A stretch of DNA of 64,000 bases from Neurospora crassa OR74A. Taxonomy: Eukaryota > Ascomycota > Sordariomycetes > Sordariales > Sordariaceae. The stretch's first letter is position 1, and every line of letters starts with the position of its first letter. The notes under the pieces are model-generated. The model searched no databases and was not told where the DNA came from. It saw nothing but the letters and a program-made list of their open reading frames with translations. A program made the translations under genes and the position numbers. The stretch covers positions 3,410,001 through 3,474,000 of the forward strand of contig NC_026506.1 of the NCBI RefSeq assembly GCF_000182925.2, in the 5' to 3' direction. Shown here piece by piece: positions 20,901 to 32,692 of this stretch.

Positions 20901-23900
20901 CGTGAAGAGTCGTTGTAGTCTTCGACGTCAAAGTTGGACTAGTAAAAAAAGTCGACGAACAGCGCAACAAGCGGCCGAACAAGCCGCTGTCGTCATGAGA
21001 GCTTCGGAAGTTGAGCATCATGGCCATGAACAGGAGCGAGCTGAAGGCATATCAGTAACCAGTGCCTGGCAAGGGTTACACTTGTGTATCGTCAAGATGG
21101 CTTACATGTAGTGGGTGCAGCATGGGTTTAGGGACACAAATCGAAGTTTGATGAGCCATCGAGCTTGCTTCCCTCATGAATGTGCCCTTTTCGACAGGAC
21201 TACTATCCAATCGGCTCATCTTGATCACGGTACGTAGCGGACAACATGCAAGATCCTGTACCTACTGACGCCTCCCGCCGGTCTCACGCACGCCCACACG
21301 ATTCGCGGCACCATGTCATGACACCACCCTATCATGATGCGACGCATGATCGATTTCCCTGTGTAGTCCTTTATACGATGTGGGCGGCCGTCGGACTTGT
21401 GGAAGCGAGCTAACCGAAGCCGGCGAGGGCGGACCAAAGAAAGGTTTGCTTTCTCAACAGAGTGTCGGTCGTGCGGCGAGCCGGTATCGTTCCTTGGTTA
21501 CGCGAAGTATGACTCCCTGGATCGGTGATCGGCCTAGGAAGAAAAGGGATAGAATTGCTATATGCCAAGGGACTTTGACAGCCTTTGAGGTGCCCTGCCT
21601 GGTTCGTGGATTCCAAGAATATAGTTGTCAGGAATCAGAGTCACCGTGGACTGGTTGAGACCAAAGGGATCCTAAAGAGTAGAAGAACATGACCAACTGC
21701 AGTCTCGCTTTCTTGCGGAACTCTCCATGCGGTGAGGTTGGGGCCAGTCTCCATATCAATCCAGTCCGACAGGGTACATCATTGACGGGGAAGACGGGAT
21801 GATGAGTGCGTGACGATAGTCTGTCGAAGATGCTGGGGACGTCTAGAGTGCCTTGATGTTGAGCAATCGCGGGCAAGCCGATGGGAATCTCTAGCAAACT
21901 TTGTTTTTTATCAGATGTTCTCATGCCAGTATAAAATAATGCGTCGTCTTTAGTGGATGCATTGCCACATTGGAGGGAAGGATTCGCGCCATGATCGATG
22001 TCTGGGTCGGCTACCCCCATTGGTTAAGGGGTACGTATATCGAATTCTTCAGCACATTGTGCTTATGCCAAGCTGCTACCCACACCAACTGCTGAGGGCG
22101 TTGATGAAGCGAGTGTATCGTAGTGTCAGTGGCGCGGAAGCACGCCGTAGCCGCAAGCCCACAGCAGCGCTAGTCAAGCCCCAGGGTTACATTTTGTTGT
22201 GGTGATCCCAAGGGCGTGGGCGTGAACAGCGGGCTATCCCAGGACTTCCTTCAGAGCTGCTTGAAAGGGGCTGACCCGTAGTGCTGGTATCTGGCGCAAT
22301 TGGTCCTTTGTCCAAGTATAAGAGAGCTAGACTAGAATACTCCGGCTCAAAGGCTTAAAGCAGCCACGGGACGACAGCCAGGGGTGTTCTGTCAACCCTC
22401 CCTCCGTTTTCGTTAGGTTTTTGCCTGTCTCACCTGTATGGCTATGGTTAGCAACGTTGTCACCAATCAGCCCGAACTCGTTCATGGTGTTTCAATTTCC
22501 CGAATCAACCGGCCCAATATCTTTTTGCCTTTGCTGAGTAAAGGGATGTCTGGAGCTTTCATCAGTTTCCATTTGGCTATGGTCTCTTCCCGAAGGTGAT
22601 TAGCCGCCCATGTTGACAAGATTGGATGCGAGCTGAAAGACCACATTGGACTGGCTGGCTGTTGTATCGATTGGAGGGCAGAAGCGAAACCAAAGGCGGT
22701 GAAGGGCTCTGTTGTCGACTCAATGACTCGATGATGCACCGACTATTCTTGTCAGGCCAGTCAACACAAGTGACCCTAATCCCCATTGAGATATGGAGGG
22801 CATTGTTGAGAAAGATGGGTCAACTGACCACCTTCTCTTCTCAGCCAGCTCCGCACGGTTTCGGCCAGACTCATCCTTTGCTATTAATAAACAGTATCGG
22901 GGAAGAGTCGGCATCGATTGGTGATGTTGAATCGTGGAAATGAGAGTCGGCTTGATGTCTGCTTTCGAGTGCAGCTGCAGATGAACGTGATGTCGGGGAT
23001 CAGGAAGTTGTTGAAAAGAGGACTACCATAGGTAGTAACGACGTGAGGCGTCCGACAAGGTGCGATGTTGGGAAATGAAACAGATGGAGCTGAAAATACC
23101 CTGTCTCCCTGTAAACTGCCACATCCCGACGTGGCCTGCAAGGTACCGACGTACCCCGCCGATGGCCTGAGACAAAATGACCCACACATCCGCGAGTGGA
23201 GCTTCCGATAGCCGCACCGGTCCGGATGAGAAGTGGGGCGCGATCCGGCTTCCGACATACGGCACTCAACTACCGCGCTGCTCCGGAGAAGAAATTGGGA
23301 ATATGTGCATTGTTGCCTTCTTATTCATGTGGTCAAGCGTGACCAAAGGGCTAGGGAGATTGGCTGATCTCTTCACTGCTGGGGGAGACCGGAGGAAACA
23401 GCCCAGCCCAGTGCGGGGATGAAATCGGCGGGCGACAAGGTCAAGAACAGTGGACGACGTTTGGGAAAAGTGTAACAAAAAAATGGAAGAATAGAGACGC
23501 ATTGAACAGCGAAGAGCGAGCTTAGGCACTGCATGCACGTGCCATGAAAAACAGTTAGAGCAATGCAACGGCCTGCAGGGGGAAGTGACAATCGACAGCG
23601 CTCACTGGAATGATTCCCTTCCCCGCACCATACGCTACCTCTAGCTTGCTTAAAAGACGGCAATTCTTTTCTTTTCTTTTTTTTTTTTTTTTTTTTTTGT
23701 TTTTCTTTTGGTTTTCTTTTTTTCTTTTGTTTTTCTTGTTTCCACTATCATCAGATTATGGCCTCGAGTTAATCCCAGGGGAAGAGATTGACAAACACCC
23801 ATACATGAAAATGGAATTCAGGAACCCGAAAAAAAAAAAAAGACAGCTGATCATCCTTTCCCGTCCAGAAGTCGAATCTTGCCGCTCCATCTCGGTGTAA

Positions 23901-24635
23901 GATTGTGAGCAATCCCCACCTCGCGTCTTCCCTCACCACTGATCCTCCTCATTCCTCTTCTTTTGAGAACTGAGGTACCACACATTCCATCACTCCGAGT
24001 GATTATTGCGGTCGTCGTCTGGACTGATTGATATGAACATTGCAAACTCATCGTGGTAATACACACCATACCCTCCCCTTCGAAGCACAGCAAGTAAGAC
24101 AATCTCTCTCTGAAAGAGTAACATCGCGTACTCATTAGGATGCTCTTAACTGGGGTTGGCGGTTGGCGGTATAATGCGGTGTTCATCAATCTTGCAAGAC
24201 TCATGGTTTACTTTGAGGCTGGGAATTGTACTGCTAGCGCCGAATTCGTTGCCATCAGCAGCAGAAAGTCTCGATTGCTGAGTCTGGTTTGCCTGTCAAG
24301 TCCCGCTGCATTCTTGGGCTACAACCAGTCTAACCTCTGACAATCTCGCCGTCCTATTTTTCGGGTATCTACACATTATAATATGCTATGAACATGGCGG
24401 TTTACTCCAGTCCAAAACTCGTGTCCAAGGCGCCATCAACCTCAAGATACGAGTATTCGATACCTTGACAGTTCTCCTCAGCATCCAATAGAAAAAGAAC
24501 CATCTCACCTCCCAATGAATCGCACCTCCTCCGTCCACTGCCCTCTGAAACGCGTCATTGTGTTTTGTCCAATTTCTTACATTCTCGATCCACATCAAAG
24601 ATATATACAGTAACGGCAAGAAGACCTGCTCCAGA
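20901..24635. other. 3.7-kb stretch with no recognisable gene
   Basis: Only short open frames (up to about 150 residues) occur, on both strands and without family motifs. No tRNA or 5S rRNA gene was recognised. A pyrimidine-rich segment with a T run lies at about 23665-23745. A non-coding transcript or a small intron-rich gene cannot be excluded by eye. Confidence 0.55.
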
Positions 24636-26054
24636 CTAGGTGTGCATGCGAAAACCAGCAGTTATAGGAGTCGGTGGACATGCTCTAATCACCCCTTCGA
24701 CTCCAGCTATCAGATCTGGCCCATCAACGCCCTGATCAGTGTGCCATTGAACTCCGGCAAACGACAGTGCCAAGAGTTGCGCACCTGCCATTATCAGAGG
24801 CGGGTTGATCACCGCAGCACCAGCCGCAACAACTCCCACGCCTGCCAGAACTCCAAGCAGCGGGAGCACATTCCGCTTGAGGAAACGCCTCACCCTTGCC
24901 CATGTTCCGGCTCTGGGAGGGATTGGGGGGTTTTCTGCAGTGGCGAGGTCCTTGGCACTGTCCCTCTTGGGTTCGAGATGACTCAATCTCTGCTCGAAGG
25001 CTGACAAGCGCCTACCAATCTCACTGACCACTTGATCCTGTTGTTCTACCTCCTCCCAGATTCCCTGATACAACTGCTTATATTCGCCCGTCTTTTGCTC
25101 AAAGAGATCTCGCTGGCTGACGCGAAGCCCCTGTTGGGAAGTCTCTGATCTGCTGAGCTCGTCCATCAAACGGTTTACCTCCGCTTCACCCTCGTTAAGC
25201 TCTTCCCGTGTAAGACCAGAGGCACTAAGTAGCTCAGACCTGAGCTCGTCAAGTTCCTGCTTGACCTTCTGACATCTGTCTTCGTAACGCGTCATCATCT
25301 CACGCCCGGCTGAGGTGATGTCTAGGGGTCGCTTCTCGTCGATCAGTTCGCGTTGGATCTGAAGGACTGGGGAGAAGGTTCTTCGACAAGACGTCTGAAT
25401 GACTTCCCGGACGATAGAGCGGGCTGATGCCTCACTTCCGAGCCATCTGTACGATTGGCTGCCGTGCTGGCGCATAGAGCCCCAGAAGTTTGAAGTGTAC
25501 AATAGTTCTTTCTCTCGGTCACAGGCAGCAAGGTCATCCTTTGGACTGCGCAAAGCTCCCCACTTTGTGGTTACCAGAGCAGCGCAGTTCAATGCTTGCG
25601 GGCCACACAAAGCTCGAAGCATGTTGAACGTTCTCAAAGCCGATCCGCTGACTCGGTTGTCGGTAATGGAATGAAGATAGAGAATGCCTCCTAAACGAAC
25701 GTTTCTGAGATGGAGCTGGCCAAGGAAAAAGGCAATATCCTTTAAGATCTCAACGTCTGAGATTTGAGTGTCGTTGAAGCCAGGAGTATCCGCCATAAAG
25801 ATTCGCTGACCATTTTTGACGCAGCTGTAGAGGTCAAGAGAAATGGTGCCTACATTGAGTGAAATTGTCAGTGATCCGGATTGTGGTGGGATCCTGTATA
25901 TGATACCAAACATACCTGATGTGAGACTGTGACCAACGCCAGCGTTTTCTTCCGTCAATTTTGAGACGAATTGACTTTTCCCGCTGCCTGTCATTCCCAT
26001 GACGAGAATGACCACATCGGATGGGCCCATTCGATGGCTTGTTCTACGGGCCAT
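24636..26054 (-). CDS. AIG1/GIMAP-like P-loop GTPase with coiled coil and membrane segments
   Basis: Inferred as two exons, 26054-25916 and 25849-24636, with a 66-nt intron (GTATGT...ATGTAG). Splicing gives 450 residues. The intron is in frame and has no stop, so retention would add 22 residues. The P-loop is GMTGSGKSQ (Gly20 to Ser27). Switch II is DTPGFND, and a GILYLHSITDNR segment follows as in AIG1-type GTPases. The usual G4 motif is replaced by TTKW. After residue 240 there is a long charged, probably coiled-coil region (about 240-345), then a basic patch and two hydrophobic stretches (VLPLLGVLAGVGVVAAGAAV and an IMAGAQLLALSFAG segment). These suggest membrane attachment. The paralogue starts 930 bp away on the other strand. 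The cellular role is unknown; animal and plant relatives act in immune cells and membrane homeostasis. Confidence 0.85.
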   Translation of the reverse strand: MARRTSHRMGPSDVVILVMGMTGSGKSQFVSKLTEENAGVGHSLTSGMFGIIYRIPPQSGSLTISLNVGTISLDLYSCVKNGQRIFMADTPGFNDTQISDVEILKDIAFFLGQLHLRNVRLGGILYLHSITDNRVSGSALRTFNMLRALCGPQALNCAALVTTKWGALRSPKDDLAACDREKELLYTSNFWGSMRQHGSQSYRWLGSEASARSIVREVIQTSCRRTFSPVLQIQRELIDEKRPLDITSAGREMMTRYEDRCQKVKQELDELRSELLSASGLTREELNEGEAEVNRLMDELSRSETSQQGLRVSQRDLFEQKTGEYKQLYQGIWEEVEQQDQVVSEIGRRLSAFEQRLSHLEPKRDSAKDLATAENPPIPPRAGTWARVRRFLKRNVLPLLGVLAGVGVVAAGAAVINPPLIMAGAQLLALSFAGVQWHTDQGVDGPDLIAGVEGVIRACPPTPITAGFRMHT

Positions 26055-26983
26055 GGCTGTAATGATTGGACCAAGTGATGGACGAACTGTGTTTCCGTTG
26101 GTGAATCAGAATTAAAGTAGAAGGGAGACAGCAGAACCAGCTGCAGTGAAAGGAACGTATGTGGTGTCAGAATGGTCAGACCTGGGTTAGGTGAAAGATG
26201 GGGTCTGTAACATATCAGAAACAAGAAGCTGGGGACTGACGACTGACCGATTCAATGCTGACATTTTGGAACCTTAACATATGAAGAGTCCGGTCGTTGA
26301 CTTGAGCCGCATTGCGGGGATTTCGTGTTCCCCAGTTGAGCTAACACTCCAAAGCCTTATCCATCACCCACCTTTGTCGAGGGAGCGGGCTGAGTTGGGC
26401 ATCATCATTGTGTAGCATTATGCAAGTGCTTTTGAGCCGCAGTTGCGTGGAACAATCCACACCAATACGCTGTGCCTTGCAGCTGCCGGCTTGCAGGTTT
26501 TCAAACTATCGAGCGACCATCCAACTCCCCTGACCCAATCAGCCGCGACGCATCAAGATAAAAACGAGGCTTGCGAGTGGTGGGAGCGTCGGGGTTGACG
26601 GATGGTATAAGCAGGCTGTGAAAAAGACCTGCGAAAAAAAGTAATTGTTGCATCTTGGACTTTCTTGATCTAAAGCATGATTGGCCTTTGGCATGCGCTC
26701 GCTGCAGCTATTGCGTAACGAGCTTTTGGGTTTGAATTCAGAAAGTTGGCAGCCTGACAGAGCCTTACTCTGCTTTACACAGAAACGGACAGCTTCTCCG
26801 AGCGATTTGACTTGTCCCTGGAGACTTGCATAATAACCCGCCAGGACGGCTCATTTTTCACAAATTCTTCAACGATTAACTTTGCGCCATGCGTTCATGA
26901 GGCTCTGCTCTGCTTCCTTCGTTTCCACTTGGACACCTTTGATACTGTATATTGCGTAACAGGCACCAGGCTGCCGATCCATC
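26055..26983. promoter_or_regulatory. Shared divergent promoter region of the two GTPases
   Basis: These 929 bases separate the start codons of two paralogous GTPases transcribed in opposite directions. The region must contain both promoters. No open frame or RNA gene was recognised and no specific transcription-factor site is claimed. Confidence 0.6.
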
Positions 26984-28340
26984 ATGTCGACCATCAGCGA
27001 GTCTCAACATGCCACGAAGTTTGACCCTCGTTCCACGGACATCATTGTGGCGGTAATGGGGATGACTGGCTCAGGCAAAAGCACATTCATCTCTCATTGC
27101 ATGGGGGTGGATCTCGGCATTGTTGGCCACGGTCTCCAAGGATGTGAGTGCGATTGCCAAAAGAAAATTTGTACTGATCGCTATGACTGACGATCTTCTC
27201 ATTTGCAAGACACACAAGCGGTTGACTTCTATATGATCCCTCATTCAGAGTCCGTCAACGTGTATCTCGTCGACACACCCGGCTTTGACGACACCAACCT
27301 CACAGACAGCGATGTGCTCAAGGCCATCGGTACCTGGATGGGTGATGCGTACAAGAAAGACATCAAGCTCAACGGCATCATATACTTGCACCGGATCACT
27401 GATCCTCGTATGGTAGGGTCAGCCAAGAAAAATCTCTTCATTTTCAAGAAGCTGTGTGGGCCAAATGCTCTCAAAAATGTCACTCTGGCCACCACGATGT
27501 GGGAGGCTGTCTCGCAATCAGATGGCGAACGCCGAGAGCATGAACTGCTTGCAACCCAAGAATTCTGGGGTTTCATGCGGTCAAACGGTGCCAAAGTGGA
27601 AAGACACTACAATAACCGCGAGTCTGCCATGCGAATCCTCAGCAAATTCTTCACAGAAGAACAAGTTGTCACTGCCATGCAAGAGGAACTCGTGAATGGT
27701 GGGAAGGAGTTGTTAGACACCCAAGCTGGCATGGAGTTGAATAGCGAGTATCGCAAAGTGGAAGAGAAATTGAAGAGGGAGTTGCAGAGTACAGTAGCGG
27801 AACTGAAGGAGGCACAGAAGAAAAAGGATGACGAAAGTGCAGTGATGATATTGGAAGAATGCCGGAAACAGGTAGAGGACCAACTTACCCATATTTTGCA
27901 GGAACGGGATCAACTTAAGGTTACACTGGCCAAGATGATCGCCACCAGCACCTTACCCATTGTTCGCGCGCCAGGGAGCTTTGGTGATACGGCCAGGAGG
28001 CCCAGCAACACTGGTAACGCAGACCAAGCAGAAGCAGGAAGGCCGGCAAGCCCATACCTGGACCCGAGAGCATCCGGTATGTGGCAGGGCATGGAAGTGC
28101 CCGCCAGAGGCAGATCGCCAGCACCACCATACCAGCCAGATGAGCAACGTATCCACAGATGGTTAGTTTCGTAAGGATGGGAGACGGAGTAGCAATTCCC
28201 GTGAGCGTTCGTGGCTAACTGTTGGCATATATAGTGAACAGTCTCCCGCCCCCAGTGACGCAGGGCGTGCGCCAAGAAGGCGAGATTTGTTCCGGGCAAT
28301 GTTTGGAATGGGACCAAGACTGGTGGTACCGGGACAGTAG
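26984..28340 (+). CDS. AIG1/GIMAP-like P-loop GTPase with C-terminal coiled coil
   Basis: Inferred as exons 26984-27143, 27210-28170 and 28235-28340, giving about 408 residues. The first intron is 66 nt (GTGAGT...GCAAG), phase 1, and at the same place as in the divergent paralogue. The second (GTAAGG...ATATAG, with a GGCTAAC branch site) is less certain: a GTTAGT donor at 28162 also keeps frame, and reading through would stop at 28174. The P-loop is GMTGSGKST (Gly26 to Ser33), switch II is DTPGFDD, and a GIIYLHRITDPR segment follows. The G4 position reads TTMW instead of a clear TKxD. A Lys/Glu-rich coiled coil spans about 235-305. The tail is Pro/Arg-rich with no membrane segment, unlike the paralogue. 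The role is unknown. Confidence 0.82.
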
Positions 28341-29206
28341 AGGCGGGAGTAGGAGGAGTCGGCGTTGTTCCCATGGGAGTTTTGTGCGTTAGTATCATGG
28401 ATATCTTGTAGGAGGTGCGGTGCGTTGTGGCTTCAGTTCAGTTTTATCCCGTCATTTGCTTGGTTTTGGTGACAAGGAAAATGAGATGGAGTGATGAGAA
28501 GTTGCAGTGCTGAAGGAAGAAACCGAATTGTTCTGTGTTGGGAAACATCCGCCATGACCTTGAAGAACCCGAACGACGAGACCGTGACCTGTGACCGGGC
28601 ACTGAACCTTTCGTGCTTGCCAAACTTGTAATGGTGGACTTCATCAATGGGCAAGCACTGATCACCAAGCCTCTCAAAATCTACCTCTAGGCAACAGCCC
28701 ATCCATCCGAGTTCAGACGCTCCGTGGTTCCTTCTCTGTCGTCCAAAGTGGAGTTATGCCAAGCGATGATGACAGAACGGGAGGCATTCGTACCTTTTCT
28801 CAGACCATGATCCTTGTGAGTTTCGGCGCTTGCCAAATCAGAGACTCCAGAGTGTGCAACGACGGCAGGCAAGACGAACCATCAATCGTCCATCAGCACT
28901 AAAAGGAAGCCAGGACTGTGGCAGCAAGTGCGGGGTGAAGAAGTTCAGCTGTCACGCGGGGGCAAGAGAGAAAGAACTGAAAAACGGGGGAAAACGAGGA
29001 CGTAAAAGAGGTGGAAAAGGAAAGAAGCAGAGCAGCCAGATGATGAAAACACCACAAGAACCACAGATCAACGAAGAATTAAAAAGAGGAACGAAAAAAT
29101 AGACAGAATTAGTAACACATGCCACCTGTAATCCAACAGGAACGCCAAAGGGACATAAGATACCTACAAGTATTCGTACATTACCTCTTCCCTTTCCTCC
29201 CCCCAC
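28341..29206. other. Intergenic between convergent genes
   Basis: It lies between the 3' ends of the plus-strand GTPase and the minus-strand GUF1. The stretch at about 28960-29105 is purine-rich on the plus strand. No gene is supported. Confidence 0.6.
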
Positions 29207-29486
29207 TCACTTCGACAAGAATTTTTGAAACGCCGACTGATCAATAATCACGTTACCCACCGCCCTCAACCTCTTCCTACCCGCCTTCTGCTTCTCCAAA
29301 AGCTTCCTGCGTCTTGTAATATCACTAGCATGCAGCTTAGCCAACACGTCCTTCCTGAACGGCTTGATAGTTTCACGGGCGACGATGCGGCGGCCGGCGG
29401 CGGCTTGAATAATCACCTCTGTTTACGTCATTAGCACATTTCCTTGACAGAACCGTCAAAGATCGAGCGAAGCGAGGAAAGGGGAG

Positions 29487-29537
<51 letters not shown>

Positions 29538-31511
29538 AGGGAAAAGGGAGAAAAGAAACTCACCAAACATCTGCCGATCCACATGCTCCTTAAACTTGGT
29601 AACCCACTGCCTCCCCAACCTCTCCACCTGACTGACATGGACGATCCTCGCCACGGCATCCACCGCCTTTTTATTGACCAACAAGTTCAGCTTCACCAGC
29701 TGCGCCTGCCTCCACCCCGCATCTTCGTAATCCAGCGTCGCATACCCCTTCGTCGCGCCCTTCAGCTTGCCAAAAAGATCATCGACCAGCGAAGCAGCGG
29801 GAAGCTCGTACTTGAGAATGACCTGCGTAGCAGTGAAGAACTCGAGCGACTTTTGCACGCCGCGCGCGTTCTCGCAAATCTCGATACACCGGCCTACGTA
29901 CTCTTCGGGTAGCGTGACGGTGGCGTTGACAAAGGGCTCGTACAAAGTGGCGGAGCGGATGCGGTGGTCGTCTGGGTCGGGAAACTCGGCGGGGTTGGTG
30001 ACGATGAGTTCTTCGCCGGTGGACCAGATGATCTTGGTAGGGACGGCCGGCTCGGTGATGATGATGCTGGCGCCGTGTTCCTGGCGTAAGCGGTCTTGGA
30101 AGACGGAGCAGTGGAGAGAGCCCAAGAAGCCCAGACGCCACCCGGCGCCCAGGGCTTCGGAGTAGTCCTTTTGTAAAGTGACGGAACGGTCGTTGAGCAC
30201 GAGGTGGGCGATGGAGTCGGCCAAGCGGCCGTAGTCGTCTTGATTGGTAGGGAAAGCGGCAACGAAGACCATGGGTTTGGGCTCCTCGAAGCCGGGCAAC
30301 GGCTCGACGGTGTCTTCACACCCGACGTTAGTAAAGGTATCGCCTAGCTTGGCGTCTTGGATGCGCTTCATGCCGGGGTTGAAAAAGACGTAGCCGACTT
30401 GGCCTGCCCTCAAAACCTTTTGCGGAACGGCGTCAGGGTACTGGATGCCGACTTCACCGACAATGTACTCGTTGCCCGTGGCGAAGGAGTAAACCTTGTC
30501 GCCCTGCTTGAGCGTGCCGTCGAAGAGACGGACAAGCAAGACGACGCCCTTGAAGGTGTCGTACCACGAATCTACCAGGAGCATGCGCAGCGGCTTCTTG
30601 GCGTCACCGACGGGAGCTGGCACGTTGGAGATGACCGCAGGCAAGATCTCGCCCACGCCTTGACCGGTCTTGGCGCTGACCTTGACGGCCGTCGAGGTGT
30701 CCAGCTCAAAGACGGTTTCCAGCTGTTCCAGCACGCGCGGCACGTCGGCGCTGGCCATGTCGATCTTGTTGACGACGGGCACCAGAGACAAGCCCTGCGC
30801 AAAGGCGAGGTAAAAGTTGGCGACCGTCTGCGCCTGCACACCCTGCGAAGCGTCAACCAGCAACAGGGCGCCGCTGCATGACGAGTAGGAGCGTGTCACT
30901 TCGGCGCGGAAGTCAACGTGGCCTGGGGTATCGACGAGGTGGAGGAGGTAATCGAGGCCGTCTCTGTGCTTGTAAATCATGGTGCATGTCTGCGCCTTGA
31001 CGGTGATGCCGCGCTCGCGCTCGACGTCGAGCTTATCCAAGACCTGCTTGTTTCCATCGCCGGCCGTGATGGTTCCCGTATGCTCCAACAGTCGATCAGA
31101 GAGTGTGCTCTTGCCATGGTCAATGTGGGCGACGATACAGAAGTTTCGGTAGCGCTCGAGCGGAATGGCGGCGATTCGTTTCTCAATCTCGATCGCCTTC
31201 CTCTCGAGGGGCATCTGGGAGGTAGCAGTCGTGCTGTTGTGTCTCGCGAGAACGGGGGCGGTCGTCGGAAGGAGTTGGGAGCTGCTGAGCGATCTCAGAG
31301 CTGAAAAGCATCTGGTTCGGTCATTCTGGCGCGATTCGAGGCTAGCTAGCGAGGAAAAGCCAGCTCTACCCGGCGATGTCCTGGGTAATTGTTGACATGA
31401 TGTCGTGATAGAAAAGGGAAGACGGCGGCTAGGAGGCAGACGAGGCAGACGCGCGCAAGGCCTCAGACATGGCCGCATCAGAACGTCGGGACGACAGAGC
31501 GCGCCACGCAT
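29207..31511 (-). CDS. guf1: GUF1, mitochondrial translation elongation GTPase (EF4/LepA)
   Basis: Two exons, 31511-29564 and 29418-29207, give 719 residues. Splicing joins RQMFG to [17 protein letters not shown], restoring the conserved LepA C-terminal sequence. The intron (GTGAGT...AACAG) is 145 nt and contains a run of 49 T on the sense strand. The first 100 residues are Arg/Ser-rich and acidic-poor, as expected for a mitochondrial presequence. The G1 motif is AHIDHGKST, followed by RGITVKAQT, the switch II segment DTPGHVDF and the G4 motif NKID. The C-terminal domain has KRKLLEKQK-like residues ([15 protein letters not shown]) typical of LepA/GUF1. The protein binds mitochondrial ribosomes in a GTP-dependent way and promotes back-translocation, supporting accurate protein synthesis under stress. 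It is a housekeeping gene with no sign of transfer or damage. Confidence 0.95.
29487..29535. repeat. 49-nt A homopolymer in the GUF1 intron
   Basis: This A run on the plus strand is a T tract on the GUF1 sense strand. It occupies one third of the 145-nt intron near its 5' end. Its length is likely variable between strains and error-prone in sequencing. Confidence 0.9.
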
Positions 31512-32692
31512 TCAATTGGACGTCACCGGGTCATGAAAAGGAAAGTGGCTGGAAGGAACCGGTATGGCTTGGTCGCAAAATGAATCGCGACTTTGCACTT
31601 TTTGGGAGGAGAGAATGACGGAACGAAGGCCTGGGATAGATACAGTGGCCCACTGCGAATCCTCTCTGATGCCCTGCCGCCGAGTCCCAAAATTCGTCCC
31701 CGCTTCCAAAAATCCCCGAGCTCTTATCTTATCGGACCCTGATGCTCGGTACTTGTAGGGTCAGCATCTCAAGTACAGGTACTTTGCGAGCTTCGAAAAA
31801 CGGCGCAATTGGCAAAGCTTACGGGAGGGTGAAGATACTATATACGACCTGGAAGTACATTGCTCGGCTTGATATCCGAACTCCCCTAGCACCTTATAGT
31901 AGATAAGAGTGTAAACAAACCACCCCCTTTCCAAAGACAACAGCGCAACCGCCAAACTTCCATGCTTAGGTTGATATTGTTACTCTCTTCACTCCCGTCT
32001 GCTTCACTTCGACAATGTCTAATGCAAGCGTTGTTTTTCTCACGAAGGCGCTTTACATGCACAGTCATATCTCACAAACACCGTGACCCTTTGATGCTAC
32101 TTTATTTCCACTTCCCCCTCTCTGTTTGCTTTGCTTCTGGCTCCCAGTCTCTTCCACTCGATCTACTTGTAGGTAATCAATCACAACCACCATTGACCGC
32201 TTCAGCACCAAACCTCCATCCGCCAAATTTCCAACCCACTTTCCGCTCATCACCAAAAGCTTGCTTCATCCCACCTATCCTTTTGCTCTTTCTCTCTTTT
32301 TTCCCTCATGATTATGTATAACATTTCAAAGCAGTATAGGTATCAAGAAGAAACACACCAAACAAACAAACAACAACAACAACAACAGCGATAAAAACAC
32401 ATATGTCCACGGTGTAAGCCAACCGGGGCTTCACACATCCCACCCGTCCGTCCGTCCGTCCGTCCGTCCGTCCCACGCATTCCAATCCGTTCGTTCCCAT
32501 CACCCCGTCCATCCACCAACCCATACCTTCCCTGTCCTCCCAGTTTTCTCCTTCCTCCCATTGTACAACCCTGACGTCCTTCCATCCTTACATACTCCGA
32601 CATCTACCCTATCATCAAACCCACGGATACGAGTAGAGTATATCCACCACACGCCCTTCCCCGCTGCTTCTCTTATGTTTGGGTCCTGCCTC
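31512..32692. other. Intergenic, GUF1 promoter side
   Basis: It holds the GUF1 promoter and the 3' region of the MIT-domain gene, which is also on the minus strand. No gene is supported. It contains simple repeats: CAA units near 32361-32388 and the CCGT array listed separately. Confidence 0.6.
32444..32473. repeat. CCGT microsatellite, 7.5 units
   Basis: This is a perfect tetranucleotide repeat of 30 bases between GUF1 and the MIT-domain gene. Confidence 0.95.

Noticed and set aside
27203-28174. Second GTPase starting at 27203 as a separate short gene
   Set aside because: There is no ATG there; the upstream exon with the P-loop joins in frame through a 66-nt intron, giving one complete GTPase.
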